A stretch of DNA of 32,710 nucleotides from Planctomycetaceae bacterium (GTDB lineage: Bacteria > Planctomycetota > Planctomycetia > Pirellulales > Pirellulaceae): positions 1 to 32,710 of the forward strand of contig RECD01000168.1 of the NCBI GenBank assembly GCA_007694185.1. Reading direction: 5' to 3'. The notes beneath the pieces were generated by a model, which made no database searches, was not told where the DNA came from, and worked only from the letters and a program-made list of their open reading frames with translations. Shown here piece after piece: positions 8,601-16,860 of the stretch. The translations under genes and the position numbers were made by a program. Within the stretch, counting starts at the first letter, position 1. The number at the start of each line of letters is the position of its first letter.

Positions 8601-9386
8601 CCGCGCCGGCGCGAGTTTCTGGCCCGCTTCATCGAACCGCGCGGCGGTGAAGTCGACGTCGTAGGTTTGCCAGGCCAGCGGCGGCAGGCAGGCATTCAGT
8701 TCCGGGGAGCTGACCGAGTAGATCCCGCCCGACTCGTTGTCCTTCCCAGCTAAACCGAAAGAATCGAGGATTTGCGTTTCGTAGCGACCTTGGTGATACA
8801 CGCCGCTGTTGCCTCGGCCTTGTCCCCGGGCGGCCGGCATGAAGGGCGTGCGGAACTCCAGGTGCAGGCGATAATCGGCAAAACTTTGGCGGGTCGTCGC
8901 GCCTTGAATCAGCAACCCGTCAGCGGTCATCCGGGCGCCGTCCGACCAATGTTCCTGCAGCGATTGGGGCGTCCCATCGAACAGCACGATCGCACCGGGC
9001 GGCGGTACGGTACCGAGCGTCGGGCTTTGTCGTTCGGTCCTTGCCAGCCCCATCGATTCGACCAATTGGGCGACCACTTCCTCGTCGCCATCGAGTTGGC
9101 GTGGCGGCTGGCGGTCCCAACCGGCGCCGGGCAGGCCGCCTTCATAAATCACGATTTGGAATTCGCCGTCCCCCAGCGCGATCACCTGCATCGCGCGGTT
9201 GCCGGCGACGTATTCACCTTGGACGGCGAAGTCCGGGTCGGTCGCGGCCGATTCGATCGTGGCGTGGGTTTGGGCGTGAGCCATCGGCAGCACAAGCGCT
9301 ATCGGCAGCAGGGCGGCTATCGACAAGGGGCTAGCCAGCAGCAGCGGGAGTAGCCGCAGGAACGGCAAACGGAACGAAGTCGGCAT
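5652..9386 (-). CDS. Large secreted penta-haem cytochrome with DUF1080 and PA14 domains
   Basis: A 1244-residue protein with a long hydrophobic leader (about 1-38, ending AHA). A DUF1080-like domain follows (about 130-315; VLFDGTPQS, NSGVYHQGRYETQILDSFG, IYLQDHGNPVHFRNVW). There are five CXXCH c-haem sites at C353, C454, C707, C795 and C925. Candidate distal methionines in [TR]MP contexts are M402, M510, M862 and M972, so one haem lacks an obvious Met partner. A PA14-like segment (about 538-665; YDGYIELPRSGSYTFRLVSDDGARLILDG) lies between haems 2 and 3. The last 250 residues have no recognised domain. A periplasmic or surface electron-transfer role linked to carbohydrate oxidation is inferred from the domains and from the downstream sugar-dehydrogenase gene. 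Confidence 0.85.
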   Translation of the reverse strand: MPTSFRLPFLRLLPLLLASPLSIAALLPIALVLPMAHAQTHATIESAATDPDFAVQGEYVAGNRAMQVIALGDGEFQIVIYEGGLPGAGWDRQPPRQLDGDEEVVAQLVESMGLARTERQSPTLGTVPPPGAIVLFDGTPQSLQEHWSDGARMTADGLLIQGATTRQSFADYRLHLEFRTPFMPAARGQGRGNSGVYHQGRYETQILDSFGLAGKDNESGGIYSVSSPELNACLPPLAWQTYDVDFTAARFDEAGQKLAPARLTVRLNGIVVQNDVAVPGPTTAAPISESPLPGPIYLQDHGNPVHFRNVWLIPRDLEQEARRPIVPAFERFFAATGSSDPRGERLLVNALGCAACHAISDQPANPTDAVGPDLSEVAGRVRAEHLVDFIASPHDIKPGTTMPDPWAGYEPAERRQAAEAITQFLLAVGPPLVDEVGEESAAERGESLFHTIGCVACHAPRLDPSGQPLAEMSPGADDSVPLGDLAAKYTLDSLTRFLQDPVAVRPHGRMPRLAADATESRDLATYLLRDVVVVPPRETLRRRVYHGKWDRLPDFETLTPVSEDRVGKLDVHAADLKGTFGVVYDGYIELPRSGSYTFRLVSDDGARLILDGETIVDHDGVHPATERSRRVRRQAGVFPLRIEYFEAGGQRDLAVRVEVPELGTVPITSLVSTEPTGRQPFELAETKFRRDPSQVDAGRSLFVSVGCNRCHSMQAELTAGAIAGERDWDALRWDVLRPERGCLASDVPRGAVNYDLTDHQRRTLHATIGRGQGESLVSHDLFIDRLDDRLLSLQCYACHVRDGIGGPEGKRRDHFLTTTPEMGDEGRLAPLLTGVGDKLNDEYLHRVLAEGANLRPYMKTRMPGFGAVPTAALAGWLIEADRTGIETSGPSPTTTNATERDAGLALAHQQLADGRLLAGNDGLACIKCHTFGGVGLAGIQAIDVLQMPTRLREEWFHRYLLDPQAYRPGTRMPASFPDGRSVVTSIADGEPAPQSVAMWAYFSQGAEAKPPSGLFPDAIELRADDRPLIYRNFISGLSPRGIAVAYPAGIHVAWDAQRMTLARVWKNAFIDAGKHWIGRGPGFQEPLGDAVLTIDTATPIARTIDPDAAWPESPTADPPRFLGYRLDEAGLPTFRYRIGDLEVEDTPQPLASASGQASLVRTWKINGTGPVALLAAVGRVIPDPSPGLTADDAATMFLVNDVYRLQMSESDLRIVRFGDRDELRVMVDLGQTPSSVTITQRIDW

Positions 9387-9637
9387 GGAGGGGAGACCCG
9401 GCGTGAATCAGATGGTCGCCCGCCAGTCGCGGCGTCGCTGCGCAGCGGCATGCGGGTAGACGAGTGGCGAAGGAGTTGGTCGAAGGGTTCGGTCGCCGAC
9501 CTTGTTATGGGCCGACCGGCCGATAGGCCAGTGTAATCCATGCGACCGGGAGATTGGATCCCCGCCGAACAATCGGCTTTCCTGCGCGCGGTCACCCCGC
9601 TCGGTTACCCGCGGTCATTGGGCATGAGCGCCCGCGG

Positions 9638-10372
9638 TTACTCCGCCGGCGAGATCGTGAAATCGGCGACCAGCGGCAGATGGTCCGAAGCCTGTTTCGC
9701 TACCGCGGTATGCCCGACGAAGGCCGATTCCAGACCCACGCCGCCACGGAAGTAGATCGCATCGAGGCTGCGAACCGGCCGGAATGCCGGAAAGGTTCTC
9801 GATTTACCGGTCGCGCACTGAAAGCCGTGCGGGGCCAGGAACTTTTTCCCCAATGATCCCCAAACGTCGTTCAGGTCGCCACCGATCAACACCGGCGTGT
9901 CGCGGCGGACGTGCCGCAGCGGGTCGCTCGCTAACAGCCTACGCAACTGCAACGCCCGCTCGAAACCGGCTAGCCCCAAGTGCAAGTTGGACAGCACGAC
10001 CGAGCGGTCATGCCCGTCGATCCGCACGTGGGCCTTGGCGATTAGCGCTCGCCGGCGTTTCTTCAGCGGGATCGACAGGTCGATGTCCCAGAGGTGTCGC
10101 AGCGGGTGACGCGACAGGATCGCGTTGCCGTAGTGCCCGCGGGTCAGTTTTACGTTAGCTTGGAAGGCCCGGTGAGCCATTCCGATGGCGTCGGCGATCG
10201 CGTCGACCTGGCGTTCGAACCGAGACCTCGGTACCCCGTCATCGACCTCCTGCAGGAAGACGAAATCGGGCTCGTAGTGACCGATGGTTTCGGTCACGCG
10301 GCCGAGGTCGTAGCGGCGATCGACGCCGCCGATCCCTTTGTGAATGTTGTAAGTCAGCAATCGAAAGGCCAT
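9638..10372 (-). CDS. Endonuclease/exonuclease/phosphatase (EEP) family protein
   Basis: This 244-residue protein has the complete EEP motif set. It includes LLTYNIHKGIGG (N9), FLQEVDD with the metal-binding glutamate E42, GNAILSRHPL, LSNLHLGLAG, IGGDLNDVWG, RSLDAIYFRG, and the C-terminal SDHLPLVADF with the catalytic Asp-His. There is no signal peptide or extra domain. The family hydrolyses phosphodiester bonds in nucleic acids, phospholipids or inositol phosphates, and this sequence does not say which. It is divergent from the adjacent cardiolipin synthase gene (65 nt between starts). EEP and cardiolipin-synthase genes often occur together, so a membrane-lipid link is plausible but unproven. 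Confidence 0.88.
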   Translation of the reverse strand: MAFRLLTYNIHKGIGGVDRRYDLGRVTETIGHYEPDFVFLQEVDDGVPRSRFERQVDAIADAIGMAHRAFQANVKLTRGHYGNAILSRHPLRHLWDIDLSIPLKKRRRALIAKAHVRIDGHDRSVVLSNLHLGLAGFERALQLRRLLASDPLRHVRRDTPVLIGGDLNDVWGSLGKKFLAPHGFQCATGKSRTFPAFRPVRSLDAIYFRGGVGLESAFVGHTAVAKQASDHLPLVADFTISPAE

Positions 10373-10437
10373 ATCTCAACCGATGAAAACGGGTTTTCGG
10401 CGAGTCGGCAGTTTACCCCTTGAGGATCGCTGAGACG

Positions 10438-11886
10438 ATGTGGCAATCGGCAGTCTGGGTCCTCGCGTTGGACTGGGTCCTTCGGATCAGCTTCGCGACT
10501 CATGTCGTCATGCGGCGGCGCCCGATCGGGATGTCGCTGTCGTGGCTGATGATCGTCTTGCTGTTCCCGTTCATCGGCCCGGCGATCTATTTGGTGCTCG
10601 GACAAAATTGGCTGGGTGTCATCCGGGCCCGTTGGGCTCGCCAGTTGGAGGGGCACTACGCGTCATGGAAGAAACGCCAAGAACCTTGGATTCATCGGCA
10701 TTGGCCCGAGCGGTTGAGCGACCCGGCGCAGTTGTCGCGGATCATCACCGCGACGTTGGGTGACCAGCCGATCGGCGGCAACCGGCTGCAGTTGATCGAG
10801 CCGACGGAGGCGGTGTTCCAGGCGATGATCGCGGACGTCGAAGCGGCCCAGAAGTCGTGCAACATGGAGTTCTACATTTGGGAAGTCGGCGGGATGGCGG
10901 ACGAGTTCTCCGACAGCCTCCAACGAGCCGCGGCTCGCGGACTGCAAGTCCGGATTCTCGTCGATGCCGTCGGCAGCCGCGGGTTCCTCAAGAGCGATTC
11001 CTGTCGGCGGCTGCGGGAGGCCGGGGCGGAGGTTCGTGCCGCCCTGCCGGTATCGCCGTTTCGCGCCCTGCTGTATCGCTTTGACCTGCGGATGCACCGC
11101 AAGACACTGATCATCGACGATCGCGTCGGCTACGTCGGCAGCCAAAACATGGCCGACCCAAAGATCTTTCGCAACGGCGCCGGTTTCGGTCAATGGGTCG
11201 ACGCGATGGTGCGGATGGTCGGCCCGGCGGTCGATTCCCTGTCGATGATCTTTTTCGAGGATTGGCACTTCGAGCAGAGCGATTTCGCGATCGCCAACCA
11301 GTGGGAATCGGTCCGGCCGGTCCCGCAGGTGAAGGGCAACGTGCCCGTCCAGGTCGTCCCGTCAGGGCCGGGCACTCAGGCTGAGGCGATCGGCCAAATC
11401 CTGCTGAACGCGATCTACATGGCCGATCACGATCTGATGATCACCACGCCCTACTTCGTTCCCGACGAATCGCTGCAGCGGGCGTTGATCTCCGCAGCCC
11501 GGCGGGGCGTTCACGTGACCCTGATCGTCCCCGACAAGGTCGACTCGTTGCTGGTCCGCTTGGCCAGCCGCCCGTTCCTCCGGGAATTGGCCCAAGAGGG
11601 CGTGGTCGTCGCGGAATACACCAGCGGGATGCTGCACACGAAATCGATCACGATCGACCATGACACGAGCATCTTCGGGTCGCTGAATCTCGACCCACGC
11701 AGCCTCGAGCTGAACTTCGAGTTGATGATGGTGATCTATGACGACAAGTTCACCCGCGAACTGATCAAGCTGCAACAGGAATACGCCGCCCATAGCCGGT
11801 TGCTGACCGAGGACCGGCTCAAGCCGCCTCACTTCGCCAGTCGGTTCGCCGAAAGCTGCGTCCGGCTGCTGTCACCGCTGCTCTGA
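10438..11886 (+). CDS. cls: Cardiolipin synthase (phospholipase D superfamily)
   Basis: The protein has 482 residues, the usual length for bacterial cardiolipin synthases. Two N-terminal membrane segments (about 4-20 and 33-54) precede two phospholipase-D HKD motifs: MHRKTLIIDD (H220, K222, D227), followed by GYVGSQNMAD, and LHTKSITIDH (H400, K402, D407), followed by SIFGSLNLDPRS. It condenses phosphatidylglycerol into cardiolipin at the inner membrane. The ATG at 10438 with GAGG 12 nt upstream is chosen over the TTG at 10420. The gene converges on the DUF1501 gene with only 3 nt between the stop codons, so no separate terminator fits between them. Confidence 0.92.
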   Translation: MWQSAVWVLALDWVLRISFATHVVMRRRPIGMSLSWLMIVLLFPFIGPAIYLVLGQNWLGVIRARWARQLEGHYASWKKRQEPWIHRHWPERLSDPAQLSRIITATLGDQPIGGNRLQLIEPTEAVFQAMIADVEAAQKSCNMEFYIWEVGGMADEFSDSLQRAAARGLQVRILVDAVGSRGFLKSDSCRRLREAGAEVRAALPVSPFRALLYRFDLRMHRKTLIIDDRVGYVGSQNMADPKIFRNGAGFGQWVDAMVRMVGPAVDSLSMIFFEDWHFEQSDFAIANQWESVRPVPQVKGNVPVQVVPSGPGTQAEAIGQILLNAIYMADHDLMITTPYFVPDESLQRALISAARRGVHVTLIVPDKVDSLLVRLASRPFLRELAQEGVVVAEYTSGMLHTKSITIDHDTSIFGSLNLDPRSLELNFELMMVIYDDKFTRELIKLQQEYAAHSRLLTEDRLKPPHFASRFAESCVRLLSPLL

Positions 11887-11889
11887 AGC

Positions 11890-13365
11890 TCACGCCAAAA
11901 TCTCGCGGATCACCGACGCCCCTTCGACGCCGGTCAAACGGGCGTCGAGCCCTTGGAACTTGACGCTGAACGCGTCGTGACGAATGCCGAGTTGGTGCAG
12001 CATCGTGGCGTGCAGGTCATGGACGGAACAGACATCTTCGACCGCGTTGTACCCGAGTTCGTCCGAAGCCCCATGAACCAGCCCGCCGCGGATGCCGCCG
12101 CCCGCCAGCCAAACGGACATCGCCTTGTTGTGGTGGTCGCGGCCGTTGGAACCTTGGGACATCGGCGTGCGGCCGAACTCGCCCGCCCACACGATCAGGG
12201 TGTCGTCGAACATCCCGCGTCGCTTCAGGTCGCGGATCAAGGCCATGCAAGCCCGATCGATCTCTTCCGCCTTCAACGCCACGCCGTCCTTCACGCCGCC
12301 GTGATGGTCCCAATCCTTGTGATAAAGTTGAATGAAACGGACACCCCGTTCGGCCAACCGACGGGCCAATAGGCAGTTCGCGGCAAAGGAACCGTCGCCC
12401 GGTTGGCAACCGTACAATTCCAGCGTCTCGGCCGTTTCGACCTGCAAGTCCATCAGCTCGGGGATGCTCGACTGCATCCGAAACGCCAACTCGTACTGGG
12501 CGATCCGCGTCGCGATTTCGGGATCGCCGACAACGCTTTCCAGTTCCCGATTCAACCGATTGATCGTCGCCACGTCGACGCCCTGCTGGGCCTGTGATAC
12601 GCCGGGCGGGCTGCTCAGATAGAGCACCGGATCGCCGCTGGAACGCAATTGTACCCCCTGATGCCGACTCGGCAGAAAACCGCTGCTCCATTGCCGCGCC
12701 GCGATCGGTTGGTTCTGCCCGCCCCGGCCGAGCGACGTCATCACGACGAAACCGGGTAACTCCTCCGCTTCCGATCCCAACCCGTAAGTGACCCACGATC
12801 CCATGCTGGGACGACCGGCGATCTGGGAACCCGTGTTCATGAACATGTGAGCCGGGTCATGGTTGATCGCGTCGGTCGTCATCGACCGGATCAGACAGAT
12901 GTCGTCGATCACCGACCCGATCTGCGGGAACAGCGAACAGATTTCGATCCCGGACTTGCCGAACTTTTCGAACGGATGCTGCGGCCCAAAGCAAATCAGC
13001 TTCTGACCTTGCAACTGGGCAACCTGTTGTCCCTGAGTCAAACTTTCCGGCATCGGCTCCCCATGCAGCTCGCCCAGCTTCGGCTTGGGGTCAAACGTTT
13101 CCAGTTGCGAAGGGCCTCCCGCCATCGTCAACCAGATCACCCGCTTGGCCCGCTGCGGCAGCGGCGGTTCGCCCAGGACACCCCGAGAGGACACCGCTGG
13201 GGTTGGCGCGGCCGCGGTTGAAACCGAACCCGAGGTAGCGAGCGAGTGCAGCGCGACGGCCCCCAACCCTTGCGAGGCCCTGGCCAAAAAAGCACGACGA
13301 GTTGCGGGCGGATAGACTGACGCGGGCGACGGCGAATCGCTGTTTGAAGTGGGCCGAAGGTTCAT
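11890..13365 (-). CDS. DUF1501 family protein with twin-arginine-type leader
   Basis: A 491-residue protein of the DUF1501 family, which is very abundant in planctomycetes and related to the alkaline phosphatase/sulfatase fold. It starts with a leader containing TRRAFLARASQGLGAVAL (22-39), which looks like a Tat signal. The core has VIWLTMAGGPSQLETFDPKP, SMTTDAINHDPAHMFMNTG, FIQLYHKDWDHHGG and IVWAGEFGRTPMSQGSNGRDHHNKAM. In planctomycetes these genes usually pair with DUF1549/DUF1553 cytochrome genes, and none is adjacent here. The ATG at 13365 is preferred over 13494 because the 43 upstream residues look non-coding and would precede the Tat leader. Its substrate is unknown. Confidence 0.85.
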   Translation of the reverse strand: MNLRPTSNSDSPSPASVYPPATRRAFLARASQGLGAVALHSLATSGSVSTAAAPTPAVSSRGVLGEPPLPQRAKRVIWLTMAGGPSQLETFDPKPKLGELHGEPMPESLTQGQQVAQLQGQKLICFGPQHPFEKFGKSGIEICSLFPQIGSVIDDICLIRSMTTDAINHDPAHMFMNTGSQIAGRPSMGSWVTYGLGSEAEELPGFVVMTSLGRGGQNQPIAARQWSSGFLPSRHQGVQLRSSGDPVLYLSSPPGVSQAQQGVDVATINRLNRELESVVGDPEIATRIAQYELAFRMQSSIPELMDLQVETAETLELYGCQPGDGSFAANCLLARRLAERGVRFIQLYHKDWDHHGGVKDGVALKAEEIDRACMALIRDLKRRGMFDDTLIVWAGEFGRTPMSQGSNGRDHHNKAMSVWLAGGGIRGGLVHGASDELGYNAVEDVCSVHDLHATMLHQLGIRHDAFSVKFQGLDARLTGVEGASVIREILA

Positions 13366-13603
13366 CAATGCGACCGAAGGGGGCAGGGGAAGGAGCGACA
13401 GAAGGCGGGAATGGGACAAACGCGGGCCAATACCAGCATTGTATCCGCTACCGGCTCCCTCAGGGGAGTTGCTCCGCCGCAGAAGGCCGATCATGCCTCT
13501 CGATTGGGACGCCCGAATCGATCATGCTAGAGGGTGAAGTGGGAACGCTGCCGTTCCTCGTGTGGCCAACCCCGGCCTGCAAAAAATTGTCGGAGAACCC
13601 GCC

Positions 13604-14797
13604 GTGAAACGCTCGACCTTCCGGATTGCCATCGCGTCGCTGCTCAGCTTCGCCTCGCTCGTCGTGATCGTGTCGCCGCTCGCGGCCGACGCGCCGGCAA
13701 GCCCGGCCGCGCCGCGGATCGACAGCGTCGTGATCTCCGTACCCCAACCGCAAGCCGTCAGCCCCGCCGTGATCTGGTTCGATGATTTTGATGACGAGCC
13801 GCTCGCCTATACCGAATCCGACGGACCGAACGTCGATGCCGAAGCGTTCGGTGGCTCCGGCCGGTCGATGCTGTCACATTACCCCCAGGAAGGTCGCGGG
13901 GTTGGCAACCGTAAAGTCTTCTTCGGCGACAGTCCTACCGGCAAAGTCGTCCGGCGGGGGGAAACGTTCACCGATGTCTATTGGCGGATCTACATCAAGC
14001 ACCAGGCAGGATGGACGGGCGGCGGGCCAGCGAAGCTGTCTCGGGCCACCAGCATGGTTTCGCCCAATTGGGCCCAAGCGATGATCGCGCACGTTTGGAG
14101 CAGCGGCGAAGCGTTGACGTTGGACCCGGCCAGCGGCGTGCGGGACGGACGGATCGTGACGACCCGCTACAACGATTTCGCCAACCTTCGCTGGTTGGGC
14201 AACCGCCCGGCGTCGAACTTCCCCCTGCACAGCACTCAGGAATCAGGCCGCTGGGTGTGCGTCGAAGCCCGTGCGAAGCTGAACACGCCCGGCGAACTCG
14301 ACGGTCTGAATCAACTCTGGATCGACGGTCGCCTGGAAGCCGAACGTCAGAACCTCGATTGGCGAGGGGATTACGACGGCCACGGCATCAACGCGGTCTT
14401 CCTCGAATCGTATTGGAACGACGGCTCGCCGGTCACCCAATCTCGCTGGATCGACAATTTCGTGATTTCAACCGAACCGATCGGCCCGGTCGTTTGCCCC
14501 CGCAATCCCGAATTGATCAGGACCCCACCGGCCGAAGCCGACGGCGCGACGTCTTGGCAAGTCGAAGTCGCGACCTTTGCCGAACCGCAGCGGTTGGTGT
14601 GGCGTTCGTCCCCCATCACCAGCGGCGACCGGGTGCGGGTCGATGCCGAAAGCGGCCAATTCGTCGACGGGCAAGCGGCACGAAATTCGCTCGATCCCGA
14701 CCGACTCTATCACTTCCGCATCCGCCAAACCGCCGGCAACGGCCGGACATCCGCCTGGAGCCCCTGGCATCAAACGGTGCGGACCGCGGCGGAATGA
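13604..14797 (+). CDS. Secreted protein with lyase/lectin-like N-terminal region, function unknown
   Basis: The GTG at 13604 is chosen because GGAG lies 8 nt upstream (13592-13595) and it directly opens a signal peptide: positive VKRSTFR, a hydrophobic stretch, then a possible cleavage site near ADA. An earlier GTG at 13562 would put 14 unlikely residues ahead of it. The mature part (about residues 50-290) has features of a concanavalin-type or polysaccharide-lyase-like sandwich: VIWFDDFDDEP, VYWRIYIKHQAGW, WVCVEARAKLNTPG and LWIDGRLEAERQNLDW. The C-terminal 90 residues look like a fibronectin-III-type module (LYHFRIRQTAGNGRTSAWSPW). Polysaccharide binding is inference. It is divergent from DUF1501 and convergent with the beta-helix gene. 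Confidence 0.7.
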   Translation: MKRSTFRIAIASLLSFASLVVIVSPLAADAPASPAAPRIDSVVISVPQPQAVSPAVIWFDDFDDEPLAYTESDGPNVDAEAFGGSGRSMLSHYPQEGRGVGNRKVFFGDSPTGKVVRRGETFTDVYWRIYIKHQAGWTGGGPAKLSRATSMVSPNWAQAMIAHVWSSGEALTLDPASGVRDGRIVTTRYNDFANLRWLGNRPASNFPLHSTQESGRWVCVEARAKLNTPGELDGLNQLWIDGRLEAERQNLDWRGDYDGHGINAVFLESYWNDGSPVTQSRWIDNFVISTEPIGPVVCPRNPELIRTPPAEADGATSWQVEVATFAEPQRLVWRSSPITSGDRVRVDAESGQFVDGQAARNSLDPDRLYHFRIRQTAGNGRTSAWSPWHQTVRTAAE

Positions 14798-14897
14798 GCC
14801 GCCGGCCGAAGCAGGGCGTCACAGCCGAATCGACGACGGGATCGCGACCCTGGAATCGCAGACACGTGATCGCACACGCGTCGTTGCGACCTCGGGT

Positions 14898-16196
14898 CTA
14901 GCGAGCGGATTCACGGCTGACGACATAGGCACAGAATTGCCCCCTGCCCGTCCGCTCCTCGACCGGCACCGCCACTTCGATCGGCCGACCGTCGTAGCTG
15001 CCGGCGCTCACAGGCTGACCGTCATAATCCAGGACGTTCAGAATTCGGTACCCTTCCCCCACCCTCAGGAATGACGACAGGTCGACCGCAACGCGTGCGT
15101 CGCGGCGCCAGTTGAACACCGCCAAGTGAGCTCGTCGCGGGTCGTACCGGTTCGGCCGCAGCTTGATGTCGGCCGCTCGGTCGGTCGGGATTTCCGCCGC
15201 CCCGATCACCAGGTTCCCGGATTCCTCGACGCTCTGAAAACGCTGAATGCTCAAGCCGGCGTGGACGATCAGATTGTCCCTGACGACCGCATTCTCGTTA
15301 TAAGGCGCGGTGTAGCCGAGTTGGAGCGGAACTTCGTACAACAGATTTTCTGCGACCAAAATCCTGCGACTGGGACGACCACCGCCGACCAAGACCTTCT
15401 GACGATTCCCCGCCTTGATGGGAGCAAAAGCGATATTGCCCTCGATCGCAAAACCGCTCACCGAAGCGTTTTGGCTGCCATACGCTTGGATCGTTGTCGA
15501 GTGGATGTCAAATAGGATGTTGTCGGTCAGCCGTTTGGTACCCTCTTCGTTTTGCGTGTAGATGCCGGGGCCGTGGTAACGATCCGGTCCGATCCCGCCG
15601 ATCCCAAAAATCAGGCAACCGTGCAGCTCGGCGTTCAGCGAAGGTCGCCAGAAGCCGACGCCGCTGTACATGTCATGAATCACCAAGTTGATGAACTTGC
15701 TGCCGCCGCCGCCGAGAATATTCAGGCCACCCTGGGGCATCTGATGGTCGCCGACAAGCTCCAAGCCCCCGGCGGTAACCTGGCGATCCCAGGTCGCCGT
15801 TTCGGAGACCGTGATCTCCAAGTCCCACAGTTCCAAATACCGGCTGTCCGGCTTGACCTCCACCCGCCCATCGATGGTGACCCGTTGGCCATCGACCGGG
15901 CGGATCCGAATCGGAAATTCCTCGGTCCCTTGCAACGCGATCGCGTATCCAGGGCTCGCCCAAGACCGATCGGGATGACGATAGGTCCCCCCCTTCATCA
16001 GCACCGTCGCGCCGGGCGCGACGGTCTGTTGGCCTGACCACGCCGACGCGATATCCCAAGGAGAATCGGCGGTGCCTCGATTCTGAGGATGCCCGTCCGT
16101 CGCGACATAATGGATCGATTCAGCAGACGCGACCGTGACGGTGCCGAGCAGAATCCCAAGCCAAAGGAACAGCCGCCCAACCTGCCAACCGGTCAT
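14898..16196 (-). CDS. Secreted right-handed parallel beta-helix protein
   Basis: This 432-residue protein begins with a signal peptide (MTGWQVGRLFLWLGILLGTV, cleaved near VASAES). It then shows HYVATDGHPQNRGTADSPWD, the usual start of pectate-lyase-like or polysaccharide-degrading beta-helix proteins, and GATVLMKGGTYRH. Short repeating coils follow, such as LELWDLEITVS, INLVIHDMYSGVGFW, ELHGCLIFGIGGIG, ISFNIA-like turns and AVVRDNLIVHAG. The family includes lyases and glycosidases, but no catalytic residues can be assigned. The start at 16196 is preferred because GAGG lies 7 nt upstream and the 25 residues of the longer frame do not fit a leader. It converges on the secreted protein ending at 14797. 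Confidence 0.78.
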   Translation of the reverse strand: MTGWQVGRLFLWLGILLGTVTVASAESIHYVATDGHPQNRGTADSPWDIASAWSGQQTVAPGATVLMKGGTYRHPDRSWASPGYAIALQGTEEFPIRIRPVDGQRVTIDGRVEVKPDSRYLELWDLEITVSETATWDRQVTAGGLELVGDHQMPQGGLNILGGGGSKFINLVIHDMYSGVGFWRPSLNAELHGCLIFGIGGIGPDRYHGPGIYTQNEEGTKRLTDNILFDIHSTTIQAYGSQNASVSGFAIEGNIAFAPIKAGNRQKVLVGGGRPSRRILVAENLLYEVPLQLGYTAPYNENAVVRDNLIVHAGLSIQRFQSVEESGNLVIGAAEIPTDRAADIKLRPNRYDPRRAHLAVFNWRRDARVAVDLSSFLRVGEGYRILNVLDYDGQPVSAGSYDGRPIEVAVPVEERTGRGQFCAYVVSRESAR

Positions 16197-16314
16197 AGAA
16201 CAACCTCGCCATCGCCAATGAAAACGTGTGAACGAAACCCCGTGAACGAACAGCGCCAGGGAACATCGCACGTCAGCTCAACCGGCGAAAAGTATACCTC
16301 AGCCTTGCGGCGAT

Positions 16315-16337
16315 TAACCACAGAGACACCGAGGCAC
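16315..16337. repeat. Left terminal inverted repeat of the GxxExxY unit
   Basis: This copy begins TTAACCACAGAGACACCGAGG and runs almost into the stop codon of the GxxExxY gene (16353-16355). The wider segment to about 16360 resembles a shortened, inverted version of the units at 16745-16860 and 17344-17452. Confidence 0.75.
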
Positions 16338-16352
16338 AGAGTGGGGAGGTGG

Positions 16353-16721
16353 TTAGAGGGCGAGCCGTTTGATTCCATCTTTGACCACGGGGACGTTGAA
16401 ATTGATCAGGAGGCCGAGAGGAACATGGCTCAGTTTCATGTAGGAGAGTGTTTGGGCGACGTGGACGGGGGTGAGCGATTCGACGGCCTTGAGCTCGACG
16501 ACCAATTGGCCTGGAAAGTAGAAGTCGATGATCAGGTCGTCACCCAGGACATGCCCTTTGTACTGCAACGGGACACGCGATTGGGCAGCCGCGGCAATGC
16601 CACGAAGTTGAAACTCGACTGCCAGACTGCGCTGATAAATCGACTCCAACAAACCAGGCCCCAACACTTTGTGAACCTCGATCGCCGCACCAATCACCCT
16701 GCCCGTCAATTCCGAGTCCAT
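16353..16721 (-). CDS. GxxExxY protein (PD-(D/E)XK nuclease-like)
   Basis: A 122-residue protein with the name-giving motif GLLESIY (G23, E26, Y29), preceded by VIGAAIEVHKVLGP. A nuclease-like core follows: DDLIIDFYFPGQLVVELKAV, where D66, E76 and K78 fit a D-x(n)-E-x-K arrangement. The C-terminus (QTLSYMKLSHVPLGLLINF) is also typical. The family is small, widespread, often multi-copy and functionally undefined; nuclease activity is only predicted. The start at 16721 is preferred over 16748, whose extra residues run into the repeat unit. The gene is the only cargo between the terminal inverted repeats at 16315 and 16860. Confidence 0.85.
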   Translation of the reverse strand: MDSELTGRVIGAAIEVHKVLGPGLLESIYQRSLAVEFQLRGIAAAAQSRVPLQYKGHVLGDDLIIDFYFPGQLVVELKAVESLTPVHVAQTLSYMKLSHVPLGLLINFNVPVVKDGIKRLAL

Positions 16722-16744
16722 CAACGGCCCACCCCCATTCAAAA

Positions 16745-16860
16745 TCAATCACAGGGACATAGACATCCTACTGTCATCCCACGGCTCACCAACCACCCAA
16801 TGCCCCTCCCCCGTCTTTTCCACCCCCAGCCTTCTTCGTGCCTCCGTGTCTCTGTGGTTA
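16745..16860. repeat. MITE-like repeat unit A
   Basis: This segment aligns over its length with unit B at 17344-17452. Both share CAGGGACA near the left end, ATCCTAC/TGTCATC, the block ACCAACCACCCAATGCC, and the right end GTGCCTCCGTGTCTCTGTGG. The left terminus is degenerate and the right terminus intact. It lies directly upstream of the GxxExxY gene and may carry its promoter. Confidence 0.75.

Larger units (their letters stand above)
16314..16860. mobile_element. Candidate GxxExxY mobile unit with terminal inverted repeats
   Basis: The ends are a 23-nt inverted repeat with one mismatch: 16315-16337 (TAACCACAGAGACAC then CGAGGCAC) and 16838-16860 (the reverse complement, ending GTGTCTCTGTGGTTA). 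Between them lies one gene of the GxxExxY family plus a repeat unit related to that at 17344-17452. The right end falls within codon 13 of a PIN-domain reading frame, so the unit looks inserted. No transposase is present and no target-site duplication could be confirmed. Mobility is inference from structure. Confidence 0.6.

Noticed and set aside
7521-8753. 410-codon plus-strand frame opposite the penta-haem cytochrome gene
   Set aside because: Antisense shadow; the minus strand has five CXXCH motifs, DUF1080 and PA14.
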